64,000 bases of DNA, taken from positions 124,001 to 188,000 of the forward strand of contig VXAI01000117.1 in NCBI GenBank assembly GCA_013399305.1, in the 5' to 3' direction. The stretch comes from Rostratula benghalensis (lineage: Eukaryota > Chordata > Aves > Charadriiformes > Rostratulidae). The position numbers and the translations under genes are program-made. A model generated the notes under the pieces. It did no database searches, was not told where the DNA came from, and saw nothing but the letters and a program-made list of their open reading frames with translations. This document shows, piece after piece, positions 26,501-38,648 of this stretch. The stretch's first letter is position 1. Every line of letters begins with the position of its first letter.

Positions 26501-29500
26501 GGGTGACAAGGAAAGTCAGGATGGAAAGAGGTGAGGACAGACTCTCTGCACTATCCATTTGCTTTGAGCTCTGGCTTTGCCTCTTTTCTTTCCTTCAAAG
26601 TCTGTTTACTTTACTTTGGCACTTGAAAAGAAATCAAGCAGGTTAAAGGTCAGCTTTATTATTTTTGTTGGGTTTTTTAAGAAGTTTAAACGATAGCCTA
26701 AGGAGATCACCTATGCCATCTGGGAAAGAAAAACCTGCATATAAACCCAGTCATTTTAGATGTAGGTGAGGACAACCCATCCACTACAGCAGGAATGATT
26801 TTATAGAAAACAAAAAAATGATAGGGACCGTGGATGTACTGGATCAACCTCTTCGGTTTTTCTCTCCATCATTGAGCTTGCTGATTAAATTCCTTCTGAA
26901 TTCATAATTATATAAAAGAAGATCGGGGTACAATTATAATCTTGCCAAATTGTTTGTTCCTTATGGAATAGCTTTTATAATGATCCTACCAGAAATGGGA
27001 TCATTTTCTTCTGGGGCAAAGGCATAGGATAGACTTTTGAGAGGCTATCTACAGAAAAAGAAAAAAATAAAAAACAACTAAATCACTGGGGGCTTTGCCA
27101 GTAACTTGAACAAGAACAGAGCTAGGTTTGTGCTGAATGTTTTTGAAAATCTCAGCTTTGATTTGTTAATGACCATTTGTATGATGGACTACTGCAAGTC
27201 ATTTATCCACAGAAATAAATACTCAAAATAGAAGAAAACAGGACACAGCCAGGCACGCTGTGGTTTGTACCAAAGCTTCAGATTTGCTGAAAGACAGATA
27301 TATAATATTCCTTAGGTTTCTTGTAGAAAACCACTACTGAGGAGTTTTTGCCAGCATCTTTGAGTTCATGTCAAAAAATAATACTGAGAACTGACCTTTG
27401 GGGATTTTCCTGGATAGCATTTCACATTCAGATAGAAAGCCATACCCCTGAGTCAGCAAGGAACAGGCAGGCCTACCTTGAAACATGTGAAAGTTATTTA
27501 TAGGAGTAATTTACTGAATCAGACCTCATATGAGAGAGATAAGGGGGAAGATTTCATGAAAAGACTAAACTACAGGAAATCCTGGCAGAGTTATATTTGA
27601 AATGTCACATGTGCCCCTTCCTCACTCTCCCTTTAAAATGAATTTATTAGTTGTAGCTAAACTCTTCTTTATAAAAGTGGTGGTGGTTTGCTGGAAAATG
27701 GACTTAATGTGTTTGCTGCCAAACCGGTGGGAGACTTGTGTAGACGTGGAGTATGAAATCCGAGCAAAGCCTCCAAATATCAATACAGAAGGGATTACTG
27801 AAAGTCTTTCCTATTCTGATAGCAAGTCGGACTCACAATTTCCTGAATGCTGACAACTACCAGTCAAAGAAGCAACGACCAAGATCTGCAAGCGAGATCG
27901 AGTGCCTACATTTGATGTTTCCTCATAGGAACCACTCATTCTCCAACAAGCAAACCTGGTTAGGGAGCCTCAAGTGGGACACTCAGGAGCCGCAGTACCA
28001 CTAGACGATTTATAAAACCCTAGCCTGAACCTACAATGAATTAGTCCAGCACAAGAATAGATATCTCTAACAAAACCTTGCCTGTTCTGCTGAAAGACAA
28101 TATCTGTAATCACTGGTAAGAAGACCACATTTGGTTATTTTTTGTAATTCTTCCCCGCTCCTCGAAGCAAGATGAAATGACCTTCCAACAAGAGTTTATT
28201 TCTTCTTGGCTTGATGTGAACAAAGGCTTTCTATTCATGTGCATGTGAAAGAGAGTGTGGGTATTTTTGTGGTGAAAGATCAGATCTCTCCTTTGAACTT
28301 TGCAGTGGATCGGCTAGTTGAAGCATCTCTGAGGCTTTCGCTGTCCTTTCAGAAAGCAGCCAACTAAGTGTTTGTTTGGAGTGTTTACCAGTAACGAGGA
28401 GTCTGTATACCAGGGCAGAAGACTAAATTAATCTAGAGTCTTCTGCTGCTTCCAACACATTTCCTACCAGTGAGCAGTTAGCTAGTTAGTATGTCCTCAT
28501 GGTATTTCTGGGAATTTGCCACTAGGTTTGCAACGTTCAATGCAGGCTGGGTTGGACAAGCTGTGACTACCCACGAGTCATGTAATTTTTGTTTCATTTC
28601 TCAGGCTGACTTTAGCATCATTTCTGTAAGTGGAGGATCTTGTTTCAGCTTTTGACCAGGGCTTCTTCAGAAGGAGTGGTTTAAGGGGGAAAGACATATA
28701 AATGTGATGCGGGAATTCCTTTCTCAGCAGTACCAGCTTCGCCAAAAGAAAAGCCAGATAACTTTATGCTGTGCACTTTTAATTAAGTGAGTGTGTTGAC
28801 ACAAATGGCTTTTCTGCTGTTTGAATCAATCAGGTTCTCTCACAACACATGCATTTTTTGAGGTATTTTTAGAGGTGGCCTCTGATGCAAGGGTGATTTG
28901 GCAGGTGTTGGGGGGGGTGTTTATGTCAGAGGGGAAAATATGCAAATCTTCCCATCTTTGCATGGCCAAACTTTAACAAAAGCTGTCCCTGACAGCCCCA
29001 TTCAAGCACATGACGAGCTCTGATCCCTGCCTCACTTTACATTTGTCTTTGCACCAGGGGTCCCTGGAGGGGACCTAAGAGCTTTCCCTCTGCCTTGGAT
29101 CAAGCATGATCCTATCCTCCATGTAATAGTGCAGTTCTGCTGCAAACAGTGACAAGCTGCAAACCCACAACTCTTGTCAGCAAACCTAACCCCTTGTACT
29201 TGCCATGGGAAAAGTAATGAGGGAGGCTCCAGCAAACCTTCTCCAATTTTAGAATGGAACACCAGGAGGAAATTTATTTATTCACTTATCTCCAGTGCAA
29301 CATACTACCATCCCTCTGCTTTTTCACCAAGATGAAATGTAGACCCTACTCTGTCTCATTTGCTGTAATTGTCAATAGTTTCATTTCTTCCAGAGTTACC
29401 TATCTAAGTCTTTGCTCGATCAGGGCCTTAATTTGGAACATTTAAGAAAATCACATTTTTGCTCTGATAAAAAGGAACTATGATGGTCACTGCAGTTATT

Positions 29501-29607
29501 TTTTCATAGACCGGGTAACTTTCTTCATGTACTAACTGTCTGGGCTGTTTGTGCCTTCTCTATTAATGTCAGAGGAGGGCAGTTTCCATGCCCCTCCAGA
29601 TACAGAA
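23571..29607. other. Intergenic sequence, no gene seen
   Basis: This is AT-rich sequence with T/G-rich low complexity at 25089-25138. ORFs are short and featureless. No RNA gene or interspersed repeat was recognised. Confidence 0.65.
25089..25138. repeat. T/G low-complexity tract
   Basis: It has T runs separated by GGG and GGGGG, similar in composition to the tract at 1738-1842. Confidence 0.8.
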
Positions 29608-29985
29608 ATCACAGAATCTTCACAGTTGGAAAGAACCTCTGAGATCACCTAGTCCATTCATACACACACAAAACACCCTACAATCTTGGCCACTAGAACA
29701 TGCCCTGAAGTGCTGCATCTACTCGTGTCTTACATATCTCTAGGGATGGTGACTTGACCACCTCCCTAGGCAGGCTGTTCCAGTGCCTGACCACTCTTCC
29801 AGTAAAGTAATTATTCCTAATATCTAATCTAAACCTGCCTGCCACAACTTCAGACTATTTCCTCTGGTCCTGTTTTTATCCACTTGGGAGAAGAGGCCAA
29901 CACCCGCTTCTCTACAATCTCCTCTCAGGTAGGTGTAGAGGGCAATGACGTCTCCCCTCAGCCTCCTCCAAACTAAACATAGATC
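29608..29985 (-). mobile_element. CR1 LINE 3' end, inverted
   Basis: On the plus strand it starts atcacagaatcttcacagtt, the complement of a CR1 3' tail. It then runs through ggaaagaacctctgagatca, gggatggtgacttgaccacc, and ctcaggtaggtgtagagggc. These are the expected landmarks of the last ~380 bp of CR1 in reverse. The copy is 5'-truncated, as most CR1 insertions are, and has no intact ORF. Confidence 0.9.
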
Positions 29986-30600
29986 TATCTGCATGCTATT
30001 GCCACTGATCTGGTTGGTCATGCTGGGTTAAGACCACGTTAGAAACTTGTCCAACAGCACCACTTTCCTTAGGAAAAGGAGGATTTATTGAACCATAACA
30101 AAAGCTCTGGGCTGTTGGGAGCTTTGCAAGTCTCTTGTTTGCAAAGGATTGAAGCTCCCTGTTCTCTAAGCAGCACTCCAAGTCATCCAATTCTGAGAAA
30201 TTAAAATTATCTTCATTTTCTAAAAAAACACCACTAATGATAAATCCTATTTCAGCTGAAGACGTGCCCATTTTCCCAAAAATCTTGGAAGCTGGGACTG
30301 ATTTACACAATGCCTGGGTGTGTCAATGATTTGAAAGACCCTGGCCAGCTAAGGCAAGGCTAATGATTTCAAGGTTACTTGATTGGAGTATTTGCATTTT
30401 GAAATGTCCAGCCCAAGATCCAGTAAACCTTATCCTTGTAAGCACCAAGGGACCGTGGCTCAGGCTAAGGTGAGGAGAAGGCAGCCATCAGTTTCAAAAA
30501 TTCAGGTGTAGGCAGTTCAAACTGGTTTCTCACAAACAAGATATTTCTAAAACCACTTTTGAAAATCTGGAACTCTTCACATGAGGAAATCAAATGGTGA

Positions 30601-31221
30601 ATGTATGACACGAGGGCCGATGGAATTCTGGGCTGCATAGGCAAGAGTGTGGCCAGTAGGACGAGGGAGGTCATTCTCCCCCTCTACTCTGCATTGGTGA
30701 GGCCACAACTAGAATACTGCATCCAGTTCTGGGCTCCCCAGTTCAAGAGAAACAGGGAACTACTGGAGAGAGTCCAGCATAGGCCAACAATGTGGTGATT
30801 AAGAGATTAGAGTACCTCCTTTATGAGGAAAGACTGAGAGACCTGGGATTCTAGCCCAGAGAAGAGAAGGCTGAGGGGAGACTTTATTAATCCTTATAAG
30901 TATCTGAAGGGTGGGTTGAAGGAGGATGGAGATGGACTCTTTTCAGTGGTTCCCAGTGACAGGATGAGGGGTGATGGGCACAAGCTGGAACACAGGAAGT
31001 TTCATTTGAACATGAGAAAAAAATTCGTTAGAGTGCAGGTGACAGAGCACTGGAACAGGCTGCCCAGGGAGGTTGTGGAGTTCTCCTTTCTGGAGACCTT
31101 CAAGACCCGCTCAGATGCAATCCTGAGTAATGTGCTCTGGGCAATCCTGCTTTAGCAGGGGAGTTGGACTAGAAGATCTCTAGAGGTCCCTTCCAACTCT
31201 GACAATTCTGTGATTCCATGA
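30601..31221 (+). mobile_element. CR1 LINE 3' fragment (end of ORF2 plus 3' UTR)
   Basis: It opens with the end of ORF2, in which the frame at 30601-30798 reads [20 protein letters not shown]. It continues through caggctgcccagggaggttg and tagaggtcccttccaactct. It ends in the tail attctgtgattccatga. It is 5'-truncated, and an early stop interrupts the frame. It faces the copy at 29608-29985 head to head. Confidence 0.92.
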
Positions 31222-32689
31222 ACCTGAAGCTGTCCGCACTGAATTTGACCAAAATTTAACAATTGTATGAATTTATTATCTAAGTCTGGATGCTTGTCCA
31301 GGTTGGGTCAACATCAGTTTGCACTATCTGTGGATCTAGTACTTGACCATCACCCATTGCCTCTTTCCACTCTGACACAAATTTTTCCTACGAGCACAAG
31401 GGGATTAACTACCTTGGGGTTTCTAAGGGCCAGAACTGACTGAACATTCCTCATGGCACTGAGTTGTATGGGAATTCAGCAATTCTTTCTTCTCAAGCAG
31501 CAGATCCCTTGTCTCAAAGATTCTTCTGACCAAACTGTCAAGCTCTGGGACATGCAGCTAATAGAACAACAGAGTTTGAAGGAACTTTTAAAGAAATATT
31601 TTTGACAATTCCCAGTGAGACTGGGATGATGACACACACTCTGGTCCTAGCAAACTCTCCTGGCATGCAGCTAGGGCTTTATATGTAAATATAAACATAT
31701 ATTTACACATTTCCTAACATCTGTTTTTAATTGGTTTTCCCTTTGGTTCTATTTAAAGTATGTCTTGTCCTATTATCTCCAAGGCTGAAGTTTGGAGGGG
31801 GCTGTTAATACACTCTATCACTGCAAGCCACAAGACAAACTCTTCTTCCTCCCTGGCTTTTCAGCCAGTTCCTCTACAGCTGGTCATTGCTTGGATTTCT
31901 AAATGCAATAGTATCTCCCCAGCCTATGAAAGGAGCACAGTTTTTCTAAGTGGATTCCTGCTGGGTAGGGTATAATCTCACCACCAACTTCCAGGGATTT
32001 ATATTCGGTTGGTCTAACCCATTTGTCCTGGCGGCCCAGCTTTTAATTGTTCCTCAGCGTGGTGTCTCTTTTCAGAGAGTGCCCTGCTATTACCTCAAGG
32101 TTCTGTCCACAATTTCTGCATCCAGGAGGAATAGTTGCTTGCTGCAAGGCTTGAGCTGCTGCTACAGAGCAAGACCATGTCTTCGTACAAGAGCGAGATT
32201 TGGACTCAAATGAGATTTGGGCTACGTGAAAAAGTGAGGGACATAATTTGTGTTAAATAAATAGGATAAAGCAAAAGCAGAAAAGGCAAAAAGAGAACAT
32301 CAAGGCTGATTGCCTTCCCACGTTCCCAGGTGGTCTCTGACAGCAGAGGCTTCAGCACTGGGTGCTCAGTGTGAGAAAGCTCAGCACCAAAAAGCTTTGA
32401 CTTCACCACAGCAGTAGAGCTGCTTTGCTGAATGAAGAAATAAGGTGATGTCCTGACCTGAAACTGCACCTGGGGCCAACATTCACAAATTATTTTCTTA
32501 TTTTTTTGGCAGTCAACTATCTGGTCCCTTCATGGTCCTAAGCCTGGTGTGCTGCTTCTCAGTGTGAGCTCTAAGCCCAGCACATGAGTTGGGACAAGGA
32601 GCCTTCTGGTGATGCATAAATTTGTCTTGTAAAATGGCTTTCAAAGGAGCGATTTAGCATCAGTGCAAATACATGCACTGTCCAGAATG

Positions 32690-34130
32690 TCCTTAAAAGT
32701 GCAGGTTCTGTACAGCCAGATGATAGGCAAATCTGAGGAAGTTTCCACTGACTGGAAAAGGGGAAACATAACCCCTGTGTTCAAAAAGGGAAACAAGGAA
32801 GACTCAGGGAACTACAGGACAGTCAATCTCACCTCTGTGCCTGGCAGGATCATGGGGCAGATCCTCTTGGAATTTCTGCTACAGCACATGTAAAATAAAG
32901 AGGTGATTGGTGACAGCCAGCATGGCTTCACCAAGGGCAAGTCATGCATTACAAATTTGGTGGCCTTTTATGATACTGTCACAACCTTGGTAGACAAGGG
33001 CAGGGAAACAGACATCATCTACCTGGACTTACTGTCTCACATGACATCCTGGTCTCAAAATTGAAAAGTCATGGGTTTGACAGATGGACCACACAGTGGA
33101 CAAAGAACTGGCCCGATGGCCACACTCAGAGTCCTGTGTGGATTATTCAATGTCTAAGTGGCAGCCAGTAATGAGTGGTGCTCCTCAGGGGTCAGTACAG
33201 GGACCAGTGCTGGTTAACGACTTTGTTGGAGACATGGACAGCAAGATAGATGCACCCTCAGCAAGTCCTGCCAACGACTACAAGCTGTGTGGCATGATTA
33301 ACACACTGGAGGGAAAGGATGCCATCCGGAGGGACCTGGACAGGCTCAAGAGGTGCAAACCTCATGAAGTTCAACCAAGCCAAGTCCAGGGTCCTGCACA
33401 TGGGACATGGCAATTCCAAGCACAAGTACACGTTGGATGGAGAATGGCTGGAGAGCAGCCCTGAGGAAAAAGACTTGGGAGTGCTTGTGGATGTGAAGCT
33501 CAACATGAGCCAGCAGTGTGCTCTGGCAGCCCAGAAAGCCATCCACATCCTGGGCTGCCTCAAAAGAAGCGTGGCCAACAGGTCGTGGGAGGTGGTTCTA
33601 CCCCTCTATTCTGTTCTCATGAGTCCCCACCTGGAGCACTGTGTCCAGCTTTGGAGTCCGCACAGGAAGGACAGGGACCTGTTGGAATAGGTCCAGCGGA
33701 AGGCCGGGAAGATGATCAGAAGGCTAGAGCACCTCTCCTATGGAGACAGGCTGAGAGAGCTGGGGTTGTTCAGCCTGGAGGTGGCTTACAGCAGCCTTCC
33801 AGTACCTGAAAGGAGCCTACAGGGGAGCTGGAGAGGGACTCTTGTCAAGAAGTGTAGTGATAGGATGAGGGGTAACGGTTTTAAATTGGAAGAGGGGAGA
33901 TTTAAATTTGATACCAGAAAGAAATTCTTCACTGTGAGGCTGGTGAGACACTGAAATGGATTGCCCAGAGAAGCTGTGGATACCCCATCCCTAGGAGTGT
34001 TCAAGGCCAGGCTGGATGGGGCTTTGAGCAACCTGGCCTAGTGGGAGGTGTCCCTGCCCATGGCAGGGGGGTTGGAACTTGATGATCTTTAAGGTCCCTT
34101 CCAACTCTAACCATTCTATGATTCTATGAA
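32690..34130 (+). mobile_element. CR1 LINE, longest copy here, with broken reverse transcriptase ORF2
   Basis: It covers about 1.4 kb from the middle of the ORF2 reverse transcriptase to the 3' end. Recognisable pieces are [20 protein letters not shown] (near 32750), GAPQGSVQGPVL (near 33180) and [20 protein letters not shown] (near 33470). The pieces lie in different frames and are broken by stops (for example near 32891) and a frameshift near 33345. The active-site motif expected as FADD reads PAND (33267-33278). The element ends in the avian-type tandem tail attctatgattctatga, directly after cttccaactctaacc. It cannot encode a working enzyme. Confidence 0.93.
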
Positions 34131-36914
34131 ACGAAAGGCTTTTCTGCAGGGACTAAATTCCAGGGAATATGGGGTGGGGCGTAAAGGCTAGAGAGAGATA
34201 GCCAGAAAAATTGCTCAGATCATCTACCCAAAAAAATGTTGCTTCTCCAGCCAGATTACTCAGTCTTTTATGGGAAAGATGTCTTGGTTTGGCAGGAAAG
34301 AAAAGACAGCTCCACCAAACAGTAATAATAATAATAAAAGACCTAGCTGAATACTAAATATCATGAATCCAGGGCAAACCAACTTGTTCAGTCCCATGGT
34401 GAAAGTTTCAGTTGCAACCCTGAAACCAGTAACCCTGGAACAGGTACCAGAGAGCCTGGACTGATGCTAGCAAACACCAAAGTTTCTACTGGCTCAGCAA
34501 AAACATTCCTGCAGCTTCATCTCCAGAAGCATCTCATTAAAATGAGATGTGAAACACTGAGATAAATGCTTAACTAAACTGATAAGCTTCTCATATACAC
34601 CGAATTTACATGAGTATTGGACTGGTTATGACTTACCCTGTAGCTGTAACTGAGGCTCCAGTGTTGCAAAGTTTATTATTATGCATGCTTATGGAGTCAC
34701 TAGGAAATTTCTCTGTAAACATAATTTGTCTGCAGTAACTGAAAATGGCACCTCTTCACCTCAGTTTAGCACCTTTCCTTCATAGACCCTGATGAGACTA
34801 TGGGGCTAAAGGGGCTGAAGTCTCTCTTTGCTTCAGTCTCTGAAGTCTCTGCTTTGCTCTGAATTTTGCTTCTCTTGCCAGCACTATGGGGTGGCTGCAG
34901 ACACCACCTGAAAGGCTGTGACAGCACTGGAAGAGAGCTGCCTCCTGCCGTGTTGGCCCAAGTCCTCTCCCTCTGCCCTAGTGACTTGGGACTGGTGAGC
35001 TTTAAGGAGCACCGTCAAGCTCTCCTGGAAGTTTGTGTGCTGGTCTCCAAGTGCTCTGCTGCTCCACGGCAGTGTCAGGCAGAGGCACTCACCTGAGCTG
35101 GCCCCTGGACTTACAGCAAGCCTGTCACAGAAGCGAGAGGGATCCCTGACATGATCACCTTAGGGTGCACACAGACTTTGCAGGATCAGAAGTTGAGACT
35201 AACGCCTTTTAGAGGTAAAGAAAGGGTTTTAATGGACAAGATTGTTTGTGGCTGTACAAAAAAAAAACAACCCGCCGCTGCTTTTGTCACTCGACTGCGT
35301 AGCTCCCAAGGCTCCTGCCTTGCTTCCTTGCTCTTGCCTTGCTTAATCCATAAAAAATCAACAATTAGAGCAATACTGGAATCCCCGCGGAGCAAGCATA
35401 CAAGAAGACCAGGTCTGGCTACAGACTCACTATGGAACTTTAGCTAAGGCATATCACTGCACATTTATCTCCTTTAATAACCAGGAAAATTAGACACCCA
35501 CCTTCCCACCCCACCCCAAAATGTGCACTCTCAGAGCTGTATGAACATGTACTTTACTTCTCAGCATTTGCCACATAAGCACATCGTGCCCAGCCATCCA
35601 GAACTTCCTTTCTAGAAGTCACTATTTTTGAAACAAAACCAACAGTTTGCCTTCACCTTCCCTTTTCCCCTAGTGTGTTAGGGAAGAAAAAAAAGCAAAA
35701 GAAGTTTCATAATTGCTGTTGCAGAAGAGACTTACATTTTCCACCACCCAGCGCCCATACAGTTAGACCTCACTCACCTCAGGTACAAGCACACTTGTGC
35801 TGACTTTGAATACATACCTCACAATCTCGGAGTTGATTAGCATACAGCAGCTAATCACTCCCTTTGTAAGGTATTAACGGCTGTTCGCCTTTTTGCATCG
35901 TTGGCTTTTTCCCTTTTATCCCCACTGGCTGTTAAGTGGGTTTTTCAGATGATGAATACATCCAGCACCTACAGCCATGCTTTAAAAAGCTCAAGAGAAA
36001 GAAAATGAATTTGAAAAATTAAAGCCTTTTTTTTTTTTTTTTTTCACGATATCCAAACCTTGGATCCTAATCCAAACCGCCTGTAATTTAAAAAGCAGAA
36101 TATACACCACAGGTATCTTGGCTGGCTGCATCGAGGGTGAAGTTTAATGGTGTCTTGCTAGGAGCCAACGGCAGGACATTGCCAACCGTTTCCTTTATTT
36201 TAATAAGTCCCCAGCACACACTGCATACCTAACACCCAGTTTCCCTTGTAATACCCACTCGCTTTCCAAGAAAAACAATCTAAAGCCTTCTGGTTATCAA
36301 AGGGACTCCAAAAAAATGCAAATTGACTCCCTTCTTCCCTCTCACCAGCTGATTATACTGACTCCTCAAACCCATCTGACTGAAACCAGCCCACAGTTGA
36401 CAGCACTGGATGGCCACCAGCCTCTTTTGCCCGAACAAGCCCTAAATTATACAAACAGGAGCATTAAAATTGTTAATAAGCTGTCCTTCTCCCTGTCAGA
36501 GAGGGGGAAAGGCCCACGGCCATCCATCCCTGGGCTACAAATGAGTTTGTGCTGCGTCTGGTCAGGCAGCCCGCTGCGTCTCACCTGCGGCACACCTTAC
36601 ACACCCACCAACCTCATTCACCTCCAGCAGAGAAACCCCAGTCAGCTGTTCTTCTCCACCAGCCCTTTCTGCAACAGCAAGCTCTGGCTGTTTTGCAGTG
36701 CCAAATGCTTGGTAGCACGGGAGCCTCTGCGGCCACCCACATCATATCCAAACATGCAAACGAGCCAAGAAGCTTCGCACAAACAACTTGGTACAACGTG
36801 CTGAGATGCTGCTGTATTTCTGCATGACAAGTTCATTACCACTTGGCCTCAGCTCGCGCTGATGTACGGTGGAAAAGAGAAGGGGGGGAGAGAGAGAGAG
36901 AAAGAAAGACTTTT
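34131..36914. other. Intergenic sequence just downstream of NUAK1, no gene seen
   Basis: It contains a short (AAT) run near 34321, a poly-T at 36027-36044 and a GA run at 36878-36908. The 162-codon plus-strand ORF at 36316-36804 has no recognisable domain. The block at 35820-36260 is non-repetitive and is listed as a possible regulatory region. Confidence 0.6.
36878..36908. repeat. G/GA-rich simple repeat
   Basis: A G run is followed by (GA) and GAAA units, placed just beyond the proposed NUAK1 transcript end. Confidence 0.8.
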
Positions 36915-36934
36915 CACAGTTAGGGTAATTTCAT

Positions 36935-36940
36935 TTTATT
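36935..36940 (-). terminator. Candidate NUAK1 polyadenylation signal AATAAA
   Basis: TTTATT on the plus strand gives AATAAA on the NUAK1 strand. It follows a T-rich run with TTAAATAAAATG context, and is followed about 15-30 bases on by sequence where cleavage would be expected. It is chosen as the distal end because upstream sequence looks like UTR, while below about 36900 the sequence changes to a GA-rich tract and then intergenic DNA. Confidence 0.5.
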
Positions 36941-37302
36941 TAATAAAAAAAACAGTATCGGATTAAAAATACAAACACTTTGGGTGATTATCCAGCGTTT
37001 TCCCCTGTGTGCCTTGTAGAGCTCAAACCAACCAAGGATTGGGAGAAAAAACAAAAAACCAAAAAATAACACCAAACATTTTGGCCGGAGCTGTAAAATA
37101 ATGTTGCACCAATTAAATTACACCAAATATATTATTATACCTTTGAAATGGCTTTCAGACCAATAAATAAAAAAAAAAAAGACAAATTCAAATAAAAACG
37201 TCAACTTTGTATTACAAAAAAATTAAATAAAAATCACAACACTAATAATAACAATGTGCAGTCAAGTTTGTTGTTTTTTTTTTTCTTCTCTTCTAGGAAT
37301 GA

Positions 37303-37346
37303 TAACATGCCAGTAAACATGTAACATGCCAGTAACATGCCAGTAA
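37303..37346. repeat. Three copies of a 14-bp motif (TAACATGCCAGTAA)
   Basis: Exact copies start at 37303, 37322 and 37333. The second and third overlap by three bases. They lie in the proposed 3' UTR, where the RNA would read UUACUGGCAUGUUA three times. Confidence 0.9.
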
Positions 37347-37536
37347 ATCCCTACGTAACATTTCCAGTTTGGCAGCAAGCAGTCACTCACTCATTCACAT
37401 TTGTACACAAGGAAGCAGGCCTGGGCAAAGGCCTCAGGAGATAGTGAGCCTTTGGGGTGCTCCTCACTTCCCTGCCATGGCCAGCTGAGTTCCCTTCCCT
37501 TTACCCTGAAACCTCCATAAATCCATCCGAGGTTTA

Positions 37537-37641
37537 GCCCCAGATCTGCAGGGAAGGTGTCGATCAGCGTAGCCCCACTAAAGCGATTCTCCATCACGTC
37601 AAGGGGACAGCGCTGATTTACACCGGCTGAGGATCTGGCTC
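37537..37641. mobile_element. Imperfect palindrome, ancient MITE-like element in the 3' UTR
   Basis: The left arm begins gccccagatctgcag and contains ggtgtcgatcagcgtagccc. The right arm contains cagcgctgatttacaccggc and ends tgaggatctggctc. The right arm reverse-complemented closely follows the left arm over about 45 bases, around a centre near 37589. The end motif TGAGGATCTGGCCC with GATTTACACC is familiar from ancient palindromic repeats of birds and reptiles. Transcribed RNA would form a hairpin. Confidence 0.7.
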
Positions 37642-38600
37642 ATACGCTCCGGGGCACAAGTTAAAAGCCGCGGCTGCAAAGCACATCCTTGTTTCTGAAA
37701 TGCCGTGGAGACTTAGACTGAGTTGTTTTAAAATGCACCACAGCAAACTTGTGAACTCAATCCACTGCAAAGCAGGGTGTTGATTTGGGATGGGCTAAAA
37801 GAGCACATGCAGGGCCTGTGAGGAGATGTCCCAGTATCATACAGAGAGGTACACATCTGTAGAGGAATGACCCGCAGTTGCCCTTCCTGAGCAGATGGAC
37901 ATTGAACCAGATTTCCCTCGACTGCCTGAGAGCATGTCTCTCACAGATTTCATGGTATTGATGCCGTGTATTCCAGGGCCAAATTTGGTCCAGTGTTTCA
38001 CAATAAGTAAAGGTTCTCCTTAGAGGCAGATTAACTGATCTAGGAAATTCAAGCTCATTCATCTTTATGCTAGGTAGCCCAGTTGATTTTTAGGAGGAAC
38101 CGGCAGACTTGAGTACCATGATACACTGGAATCTGCAAGCGAAATAGCTCCCTGCCCCAGAGGCCAACGATGTATGGGGCTAGCCCTGATTCCCAGGGAA
38201 TCTCCAGAGGAACTCTATTCTGTTTCCATGTGATCTCTGGGATTTGGGACACAGTGGGCAAAATTCTACTTTCAGTTCCAGTTACAGGGTAGGAGCGAGA
38301 GCAGAGCTTGCCCTGTGTTCCTCCGCTCTGGGTATGGGTGTAGATGTTAAAGTAGGCTGAAACCTACCACTTACTCGCACCAGTGCACCTCCAAGAAAGC
38401 CAGGGGCTACTACTTGCTCGTGGAAATGAGGATGAAATGGGCCTGAAGATTCCAGTTTGCCCAGGCCTGTCAAACACACAGTGCCTTTCTGACATAGGCT
38501 TACATTCAGGTAATCCAGTAGACCCATGTGGTACCTTTATGGGAGTTGAAGCCTTCAGTCTGGATAGTTAGATATGTCTGAGAACAAAAACACATATCCT

Positions 38601-38648
38601 TCTCTTTTCTTTTTCTTTTTTTTTGTTTGTTTGTTTTTTCTTTTTCAA
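38601..38648. repeat. T-rich tract (A-rich on the NUAK1 strand)
   Basis: It contains mixed (TTTC) and (TTTG) runs. On the NUAK1 transcript it would be an internal A-rich tract and could misprime oligo-dT cDNA. Confidence 0.85.

Noticed and set aside
33084..33690. ORFs with reverse transcriptase-like sequence as host genes
   Set aside because: They are pieces of a decayed CR1 LINE in different frames, with a changed active site.
36316..36804. 162-codon plus-strand ORF just downstream of NUAK1
   Set aside because: No recognisable protein family, no supporting promoter or splice structure, and overlapping frames are open on the other strand.
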